NCBI GenBank assembly: GCA_950022655.1
Contig: OX465579.1
Span: forward strand, 16,839,088 to 16,903,087
Source of the DNA: Alentia gelatinosa
Lineage: Eukaryota > Annelida > Polychaeta > Phyllodocida > Polynoidae
Reading direction: 5' to 3'
DNA length: 64,000 nucleotides
Below, piece after piece: positions 11,910 through 20,671 of the stretch (its first letter is position 1; each line of letters opens with the position of its first letter). The notes under the pieces were generated by a model, which did not search any database, was not told where the DNA came from, and saw only the letters and a program-made list of their open reading frames with translations. The position numbers were made by a program, and so were the translations under genes.

Positions 11910-13520
11910 AGGGTTTTTTTACCCGCAGGCTCCGAGACAAGAAAAAGCAGGAAAACACTTTAAACTATCTACTTGCATGAGGTAGTTTGTGAAAAATTCT
12001 TTCGTTCCTTGAAAAATGTCTTTTCATGGTTGGAAAAAATTTACTTGAGGTAGCATATATAAAATTTGTTATAATTCCAGAAATAATGCATCGTTATAAT
12101 AGATTTTAATAGTGTATACATAACAATACCATATTGTTTTTGAGACAATAAAAACTCAGTTCCAAGCTAAATCATAAAATAATTGATTTGAGACCCTTAG
12201 CCTTTCTCGAATGACACCAAATTTGCAGTGCAGTATCTTCATTATATTACCCACTGGATCTGCAAATTCCATAATTTTGGTCAAATATTTTACATATAAG
12301 AAAGATTTTTGTTGCCAATGGGCTACAACGGCCTACGAAATTCAAACATGTTTGAATTTTGTAGACACCCTACGATTAACGCTTTTTTATGTAGCGAGTC
12401 AGTGCATGTCGTTGCGCGTCGTAGAGCTCGGCAACAAAACCCAGCTAATTGACACCAAACTCTGAGATATCTCCATGATTGTTTCAGTTTATCAGCCACG
12501 AGTCCGAACGGTTGATCGTAGACATAATCGTAGTAGGTGGGAGGGCCCCCTTACTTGTAGAGGTATATAGGAGTTTTGCTATCCACGATATACAAAGCCC
12601 CCGTTGAAAATGTATGGGACTCAATAAACCACTACCCATGATAGTGAGGGATATGATCCTGAAATGAGATCAACTATAGGTCAGGAAGGCATATTAGGGA
12701 CTAAGGTGGGGTCTGGATTCAAACAGTGTTTTCCTAAAGATTCTTATAGATTGACTTGAGCTGCACATCTAATAAGTTTAAGGAAGCAATTGTTTGATCC
12801 TCAAAAAAATCTCAACTTGATTAAATTGGGCTTTGATTTTGCTTCCATATGGAATTCTATGGAATCTTTTCTCATATTCTAAAAGTCCAACATTTTGCCT
12901 AACTTTTAGCATGGTTTCAGAGAAAATATAACAAAAATGACAACAGATAAATCACCTCAATAAATTCAAAATATATATGACAATAAAGCCCATAATCTCT
13001 GGTTTAATATGGTATCCTTTGTAAATCTGTATCTCTTTTACAGCCTAAGTTATGAGAATTTTTGTATTTCAAGTCAAAAATAACTAGTTTTCAGTCCCCA
13101 ATATGGTTGCACGAGCTATAGCGGTGACGAGGCGTCTGGAGTCCGATGTACGACTGCACTGATGTCTAAAAAATAGAAATCTAGTACATGGCAACTAAAG
13201 ACACAAAAATAGTCAATCGGACCCATATGGGCCTACTCTCTTGTATTCTGTGCCATCGATTGTGAAAAGAATTATGACTTATTGAACATAGTGTAGTGAA
13301 AGGAGGCAGTCTCCTGGAACGGAGAGGAGCAGAGAGCACCATGCGGCTGTCTGGGCCAGGATGGATGCTTATTAGCACTCCTCTAGAGTCCAGAGAGACC
13401 TAGTGGAACGTACGAAGTGAGCGGAGAGTCTGGCCTCCCGGAAGGGGTCGCTGCAACTCCCACCTGTGACATCACTCCCTGCCTATACGGCATATAGCCT
13501 ATGATCCATGGGCACCACCA
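11910..13520. other. No supported gene
   Basis: AT-rich with short ORFs only. GATTATG and CCACCT words near 11487 and 12530 could be the worn ends of one old MITE, but the pairing is too weak to call. Confidence 0.4.
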
Positions 13521-13525
13521 TGACG

Positions 13526-13595
13526 ACCCCCAAGTAGGTGTTCTTCACTAATGGAGGTGAAAAAGTAGGTGTTCTTCAGTAATGGAGGTGCAAAA
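13526..13595. repeat. Short tandem duplication, about 31-bp unit
   Basis: AAGTAGGTGTTCTTCACTAA and AAGTAGGTGTTCTTCAGTAA follow each other, each ending TGGAGGTG. Confidence 0.85.
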
Positions 13596-13798
13596 GAAGT
13601 GAGTGATAATTGGGAAGTGTCACAAATCTAGCCTTGCTCACATGTGTATATAAAGTGTTCCATGTGAAAAAAATCATGTCTTGGATTTCACCATTATGTC
13701 ATCCTGCTCTGTGATGGGTGTAGAGAGTCAAGGGAACCATGGTAAAACATTGAAAGGCAGTTGAATTTTGTAAGAATAAAGAGCCAGAATACTATGAA

Positions 13799-14076
13799 GA
13801 GACATCACAAGTTTGAGTCTGAGTTTATTTATGCCACACATTTTGTTGGCTCCATAATTTCACGAGTCGTAGATGAGTGACATTACGGAGCCAACAAAAT
13901 GAGTGACATAAATGAACTCAAACTCAAACAAGTGGCGTCTAGATTTTATCCTACCCCGTTTCCATATTTTTTTCAGTATCAGAAAGTAGTGACATAAACA
14001 ACACTTTATGTCACATCCGTGACATAAACAAATCCCATGTTAAGCCTATGGCGTTTTTTATTAGGGGTAGGATAAA
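13799..14076. mobile_element. Two-module foldback, GTGACATAAA family
   Basis: Hairpin module 13799-13940: arms of about 68 bp containing GTTTGAGT and CATTTTGTTGGCTCC. Second module 13945-14076: TTTATCCTACCCC to GGGGTAGGATAAA with the core ATGTTAAGCCTATGG. The word GTGACATAAA occurs in both modules. A single arm is at 20295-20365. Confidence 0.75.
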
Positions 14077-14079
14077 GGT

Positions 14080-14345
14080 TCTGCTCCCCCAAGGTAACCA
14101 CCATACTGCTGGCCACCTAGTGACTGGCTTAGGAACTAACAATGGCTCTGCCCCCTATATAAAGGACGACCGCTCTATGCTCCGGCAGTGGTGATCCAGC
14201 ATGGACACCTAGGGACTTAGCCCCTGCTACCTTAACTCAGAAGAGGATCTTAGCCAGGCTAGGATATGTGAATACCTGAGGACTGTGTGAATCATACGAG
14301 GATCAATAAAGCTGCTGTCCAATTAGACACCACATTTTCTTGTCG
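14080..14345 (+). mobile_element. Possible solo LTR or promoter-bearing repeat
   Basis: TATATAAA at 14156-14163 and AATAAA at 14305-14310 are spaced as in an LTR (about 150 nt apart), with a GC-richer middle. No paired LTR, primer site or coding region is seen, so the class is inferred. Confidence 0.35.
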
Positions 14346-14399
14346 GGTCTTTCTAAAGCTGTAATCACTAAGATATCTTGATATCACATATAAGAGAGT

Positions 14400-15075
14400 G
14401 AAAAATCTGAAGTGAAAATTCTGAATTCTAAAATGGAACATCAGAATGTTACCTTGGCAACAGGTAGCATAGAAAGATTCAATTGGGGTTCAAGTGTCGC
14501 ATTATTTGCTACAATTTTGAGCAATAATGCAAGACATCTTGCCTATAGGCCTGGTTTTCATCTAGTGTGCATCAAAATATCATGATTTTTTTCTAATGTA
14601 CTAAATGTGCAATTGGTTGCAACAAGCAATTGGTTACCATGGCAACCAAATTGAAGCATAAAATGAAACATTTTTATAAATCGTTTTATACATTTCAGCC
14701 TGGTTGAGCTGTCAGAGAAGTTCTATGGTCTAAAATGGAACTTCATAATGATACCATGACGACAGATAGCCTAGAAACATTCTATTATTGTCCAAAAGTC
14801 ATTGTTTTTGTTAGAAATAATGAGCAATAATGCAATTTATCTTGCATCTAGCCCTTTTCATCTACAGGAGCTATCTAAAAATCAAAATTCACACTGACTG
14901 TGCAATTTGTGGCATCAAAGAGGTGTAACCAAATTGATCAAACTTATCTCTATTTGTATAGTTTATACAGGTTTTGACCTTATTCAGGAATAGAATGAAG
15001 CCTTTCAATTTATCTTTAGACCCAATTCAGCCAGGTTGAGTTGCTATATAGGTTGTGTATTCCAAAATGGAATGT
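14400..15075. repeat. Tandem repeat, about 310-330-bp unit, 2+ copies
   Basis: TCTAAAATGGAAC recurs near 14429 and 14740, and TCCAAAATGGAATG near 15060. It is followed by TACC...GACAGRTAGC and AGCAATAATGCAA at matching offsets. Confidence 0.7.
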
Positions 15076-15366
15076 CATGGTCTCCCATATACATGAAGAA
15101 AGACTATGTGTGGTTGGAGCAGCGTGATCACCTAGTGGCTGGTATTCGAACTAAGTTAGTTTCCCAAGCTGGCGCCCCCTAGCGCAACAAGATTTCCTGT
15201 GTTGTTATATCTGTTTTTATTGTTACTAGTTTATTTATCCTGTCAAGATGTCGGCGGTTAACCCTCTGGTATCAGGATGTATGTGATCAATAATTTCACT
15301 GCATATTTTTGACGTATGAAGACCGTAAGCCAGTTTCCGTATATTATCTCCTGACATACATTTTCC

Positions 15367-17711
15367 TTTTTTTTTTTTTTATTGTGGAGAATATTTTATT
15401 TTCAACTTGTACAGGATATATACACACAAGTATTTTAGCAGCCATAAAGAAAAAGATACATTTCTAAATGATATAGGGTTGTCATGCACTGGTAAATAAT
15501 CTACCCTGTTTCTACAGATTTTCGAAATATATGTGTCACATCTCACCCATGGAATATTATTTCTTCTCCCCATTTTTTTTCAATTTTTTTTATTTTCATA
15601 CAGGACAAAACATAACAAGACAATATGACAGACACATCAAAACAGTATTTGCAGTTAGTTCTGCCTACCCCCCAAAGGCCCACACTCCCCCCTATTGGAT
15701 TGTCTCCCACAGTTGAGCTAAATACTTAAATACTAAATACATATATACATATTTCTCTATCTCTAATTTCCTCTTCAGTTCCACCATGAAAGCCATAATA
15801 TCCAAGTCATTTGCATAAAATAATTTCTGCCGATGCACAAAGGATTTAGCTTGTAAAATTACATAATTGACCATCCTGGTTGAGGAGGCAACACCATATC
15901 TTCCAAATATAACCTCTTTTTTAGTAATCTTTAAGAAGTTGTCACTAAGGACATTTTTCAGCCATCTTGTTATGGCTTCCCAGAAAAACTTTGTCTCTGG
16001 ACATTCTACCAAGAAGTGCATTAAGTCATCCCTTTTTGTACAATAGTTACATTCTGGGGAATCAACAACCTTTCTCTGGGCTAAATATTTATTGCATGTA
16101 ATAGTACCATTTAAAACCCGGTACTGTAGTGATTGCAATCTTGTGTCCCTAGAAGAGGAAAATGGTATTCGATATATAGTCTCCCACTCCTTGGAGTTGA
16201 TTTCGAGATCTTGAAAAACCTTTTTCCACCTACCCATACAGCTCGGGATTCTAGCTATCCTGTCCCTTAGAATCATATAAATTCTTCTACTGGTTAACCT
16301 CATAATATCCACAGGTTCTTTTCCCGGAATTTGATAGAGCAATTTTTTCCCACCTTCCAGATCTTTTTCCTCTGGTTCTAACAACCTCAGCCAGGGTATG
16401 GATGCCCTGAGACCCAGAACATCAAGAAAAGTCAACTGAGTACCATATTTTTCATTCATCTCTACATATGTCAACATTTCTCCCTTTTTAAAAAAATGTC
16501 GCACTTGCCATATCCCCGCCTTCTGCATATGAGCTTTGACAGGTTTGGACAGTCTAATGGGTATAAACATGTTATTCCATATGGATTCATTTACAAATTG
16601 TGAGTCTTCTCTGGGTTGTATATTGTATTGACAGTCCCAACTCATAAGCAGTTGCTTGTGAAACCTATTTTTCATTTCCAGTTTAGCTTTTTTATTCTTC
16701 TGTAGAAAAAAAATGAAGAAGGATGTATCTAGCTTAAGCTCCCTTTTGAGCAGGAACGTCCAATTGCGACCTTCTTGATTGATCAATCGTTTAACCCATT
16801 GTGTCATTGCCACTTCTATCATCAAACTTAAGTCTAGAAGTTTTAAACCACCATCTTGGATATCTAATATCAATGTATTATATGCAATCTTCGATGTTCT
16901 ACCATTCCATATGAACGATGTAACTATGTCCTTAAACATTTTCGGAACTTTAGGTGGAGTGTGGATGCTTGAACAAGGAAACAGAAGAATAGGAATAAGC
17001 AAGGAATTGACAATACAGATTTTCCCTTTTAAGGACAAGGATCTATTGATCCAAGCCCCCACAATAGTCCTACACCTTTCCAGTCTCTCCATGAAATTCC
17101 ATGCCACAGACTGTTCCTCCGTCATATTCCTCGCAAACACCACACCCAGTATCCTAATCTTATCAACCTCTTTGAATTTACACTTAATTCTGCCCTTATG
17201 CTGTGGGTTGAATGTTAAAACCTTTGATTTGTCTACATTCAAAGACAACCCTGAAAAGCTGGTAAACATTTGAATAACAGAGAGGAGCTTGTCCATTGAC
17301 CTTTGGTTTTGGAGAAAGACAGTAATATCATCTGCAAACATACACAACTTAATACCACCCCACTCAGTCACCACCCCTTCTATTTCCTTTTCGCTTCTTA
17401 TTATGGTCGCCAAAATCTCTGTGGTTATAATGAACAGATATGGTGAGACACAGCAACCCTGCCTTGCCCCTCTCTGGGGGTGAAAATACCCTGTAGTATA
17501 CCCATTATTCAGTACACAGCATTCCTGCATATTATATATGGTTTTGACCCATCCAATGAATTCTTCACCAAACCCGAAAAGCTGCAGAGATTTAGTTATC
17601 GCGGGCCAGGTGACAGAGTCAAAAGCCTTCCTAAAGTCAAGTGAGGCTATACCTCCCTCGTCCATATCCAAGTTTTCCAGTGTTAAGACATCATCTATTT
17701 TTCTCAAGTTA
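15367..17711 (-). mobile_element. 5'-truncated LINE with 14-bp target duplication
   Basis: The perfect direct repeat GACATACATTTTCC flanks the insert at 15353-15366 and 17712-17725. On the minus strand the insert runs from a truncated RT coding region through a 3' UTR to a poly-A tail (the T run beginning at 15367). The open frame is uninterrupted, suggesting a young insertion. Confidence 0.93.
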
Positions 17712-17716
17712 GACAT
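15692..17716 (-). pseudogene. LINE reverse transcriptase ORF, 5'-truncated, 674 codons open
   Basis: Non-LTR reverse transcriptase C-terminal part. LDFRKAFD (about residues 26-33) is motif A, RGARQGCCVSPYLF (82-95) precedes the catalytic CMFADDITVFL (about 125-135), and a Cys/His knuckle CNYC...H...C follows near 556-574, as in L1/Tx1-type elements. The endonuclease and the N-terminal RT fingers are missing, so it cannot be autonomous. The apparent ATG (17716-17714) lies in the target-site duplication and is host DNA. The minus-strand frame then runs open to 15692. The L1/Tx1-like clade is inferred from the FADD box and zinc-knuckle arrangement. Plus-strand ORFs here are shadows. Confidence 0.9.
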
Positions 17717-17874
17717 ACATTTTCCTATATCTAATTCGTATTATTTTAGAAATATTAAGTGTTACTGATAGGCCTCCTCAGTACTCAGTACTCTCTTGGA
17801 AAATCAGAAAACGGACTTCAATGTGTGAGCTGTGAATCAATCTATGGATTAAAGGTTATGTCGGATAATAAAGG

Positions 17875-18280
17875 CAGGCACCACCTGATTTTTAAATATT
17901 TTCAATATCAGTCAAAACTGGTTTCTTGGAATTGGGACTGAAAACTATGTTTTTTCTTAAATTTTTTTTAAAATAAGGATGGTGACATGTTTCTTAAAAC
18001 TTAAATGTGTAGTACTATACATATTTACATATACTATATTCTCTGAAAGTTTGATGAAACTGACATGGGTTTACTATGTGAAAAGCAACTTCTTGGAATT
18101 TATATATATTCCATTATACAATTGCTATAATACTGAGCTCCAAATAAAAAATACTAGTACGGTGACCCCCGATTTTCAGTTATACATGCGTAGAAGAACA
18201 CTTGGAGATCATCATATCAAAATTTCAGGAAAATTATATGGGTTTTAATTTCCATTCAGAATTGTCAAATATGCCTTTAA
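17875..18280. repeat. Interspersed repeat with AAAGGCATAT-type ends, copy 2
   Basis: Ends GAATTGTCAAATATGCCTTT near 18275 and shares CTCTGAAAGTTTGATGAAAC and GGTGACCCCCGATTTTCAG-like text with 4700-6375 and 63596-64000. Confidence 0.55.
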
Positions 18281-18689
18281 AGGAACTGAACACTGCTCTA
18301 TGTTGGTGTTTTTAATATTGGGAAAACAAGAAATCTGCTGAGGCGCTCGTGCTGGCAATAACTTGTTGAAATGCTTGCTTTTTACAACAAAAAGGCAAAT
18401 AGACAACCATAAAAATACTAGCATATTTATTTACAAAAAACTTAAAAACAAAGAACATGCTTTTAATGACAATAAGATGACAACTTAAACTTAACGCTGA
18501 AGAAAACAATTTTTTTTTATATCTAAGTCTTTACTATCTTTGTCTAAGGATATGGAGGAGTAGATACGAAAGTATATACATGTACACAAACATCTAGTTT
18601 TCAATGTTGCGACTTTCGCTTTCGGGGGTTTGCCGGGGGTTCTGCAACTTGGGGGCTTTTCACTGGAGAACCGCCCTCTGAAATATCAA

Positions 18690-19990
18690 ATAGGGTACAT
18701 TATTACACACCGAATACAAAGTCCGCTCAGTACATACCTGGTGCATACGGACAGGTTATATTATCCACCTAATACAAAGTGTCTATACGCCCTCCAGAGG
18801 TTACCTAACTCCCCATTATCGTCCAGGGTAAATACAAGTTCCGCTCGCGACTGACTGGGCACACCACGACCGCATGAATCACAGTTTCCTTATTTATAAT
18901 TGGAGAAACTAAATATAATTTCGAATATATAAGTAGAAATAGCTGACATTTCCATATCTGACATCAGAATTTCAATTTGAAGATTTCTGAAAACGGTTAA
19001 ACTGGATAATTGTGGGTTACGGTTCAAGGGTCTATCACCATACCATGTCGGCAACCAGCGAACACCAGAACTTGTAAACAGACTTAATTCTGGGATACCT
19101 CAATAGGGTCTATAGTAAACCGTTAGGAACTCTGTATGGACAAACCCAGCTAATACGGATATGTTGTATGTGCCAGGCTGCAAAATAACGGCACATACGG
19201 AAAACTAGTGTACATGAAAAAATAGTGCAGACCTAAATGAACTAAAATCGGCATGCCACCAGGTGGATATAAATACAAGATGACTGGTTACCTACTATAT
19301 CTAAAAAACTATGATTCTGGTAGAATCCGCTTGGAGTGTCTCCCGAGACAGAGTAAACCAGACCTAGGCTTGGAGACTGAAGGGCCACGAGAGTGAGATT
19401 CTCGTGCAGTACCTAACTGAATCCTGCTACTCTTTTTGTGTTTGTCTACACAGATGTACTTACATCATTAGGATTTGTTTCTTGCCATACCAAAAACATA
19501 ATAAAGAGCTGTAGTTTTCCAATCTCCTTTCCTTGAGAGAATGCAATGAGATCACAGCATTCCCTGGTGCCTATGCATACAACTTTGAATGCAGGTAATC
19601 AGCCTATGTACCTGTGTCATGGCAAATAATACCCTTACGCTGATTCTCCAATCATCCGCTAGGAGTAGGAGGCATGAGGCTGACAGGGGGAGTTACCTGC
19701 ACCTGAGGCAAAGATTCTACGAGATGGTATGTTCAGGTGAAATTAAACCTTAGTGTCTCTGCTAATGCATTGGTTTGGGGGGGGGGACCAACTACGACAC
19801 GACGAAGTCGCTAGTTTTAGGTAAAAGCGGTTGTATGCTACCTGAGTTGACCCTACTCAATATCCCCGCATGCGCTCAGATATTACTGTGCGTCAACTCC
19901 TCGGAGCATTCAACCGTTTGTTCCTTAATCCAGTCATTATTTTGTATTTATATTCCAGAATTAGTTTATATCTTAAGCTGGTTCTCTAGT
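18690..19990. mobile_element. Decayed foldbacks of the GTATGC family
   Basis: Three pieces match the family at 49160-49500 and 59029-59370. They are ATTATCCACCTAATACAAAG near 18750, GGCACATACGG...CCACCAGGTGGAT near 19190-19270, and the hairpin half AAAGCGGTTGTATGCTACC...CGTCAACTCCTCGGAGCATT at 19822-19910. Confidence 0.5.
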
Positions 19991-20294
19991 GGTCTGCTAG
20001 TCAGAGGTGGGGTACTATCCAACCTAGATTTTCCCCATTCTAGCCAATCATAATACTGGAATTATTCAGCGCGAGGGTGGACTTGCTGAGATGTGCACAT
20101 TCTCAAACCATCAGCTGAAAGTTTAGGTTGAGAAGAGCAGGGCCTCAACAACTCATAGTCTGTGGATCTCTGGATATTCAAGGGGATATATAATGAAGGT
20201 TTCTCGAATATTTAGATAGGAATGGATACTTTATTAATAAAACCTGGCTTAATTATATAAAAAAATGTATTTGTTGAAAAAGTTTAGGACTATT

Positions 20295-20365
20295 AAGAGA
20301 CGTCACGAGTTTGAGTTTATTTATGTCACGCATTGTGTTGGCTCCGTAATCTCACAAGTCAAAGA
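20295..20365. repeat. Single arm of a GTGACATAAA-family foldback
   Basis: CACGAGTTTGAGTTTATTTA and TTGGCTCCGTAAT match the left arm at 13805-13865. The opposite arm is absent. It lies about 150 bp beyond the NSMCE1 stop. Confidence 0.6.
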
Positions 20366-20465
20366 CTGTGAAGCCTAGCTGGCTGGACTAATTGGCCGCC
20401 CAGGAACGGATTAACCGAAAAAGATTGATACAATTATTTTTAATTCTAAAAATGAAAACATGAAT

Positions 20466-20471
20466 TTTAAT
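20466..20471 (-). promoter_or_regulatory. Candidate polyadenylation signal of NSMCE1
   Basis: ATTAAA on the minus strand, 39 nt downstream of the stop codon. A second ATTAAA lies at 20444-20439. Neither can be proven without transcript ends. Confidence 0.35.
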
Positions 20472-20509
20472 GGAAACATTGAAAACTGGCATCCCTTTTT
20501 TTTGAACAT

Positions 20510-20671
20510 TCATTCAAGATTGCACTGACCTCTGGTGGGCCTGCTGAGAACCTCATGTGGCCAGGGCGCTCTGCAGGCCGTGTTGGGACACTTCGGTTCG
20601 GTGCTGGTGGTGAAGAAGCGACTGGCGCAGGTCTTGTGCAGCCGAGCGTCGCACCGCTCACACAGCTGACC
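20510..20671 (-). CDS. NSMCE1: NSMCE1 exon 6 (residues 194-246 and stop)
   Basis: 162 nt including TGA at 20512-20510. It encodes GQLCERCDARLHKTCASRFF and then EPKCPNTACRAPWPHE, completing the RING-like domain begun in exon 5. The first three bases and the acceptor AG (20673-20672) lie inside a 13-bp target duplication made by a SINE. A possible ATTAAA polyadenylation signal lies at 20471-20466, about 40 nt after the stop. Confidence 0.93.
   Translation of the reverse strand, partial: GQLCERCDARLHKTCASRFFTTSTEPKCPNTACRAPWPHEVLSRPTRGQCNLE

Noticed and set aside
16779..17273. 164-residue plus-strand ORF
   Set aside because: Antisense shadow of the LINE reverse transcriptase.
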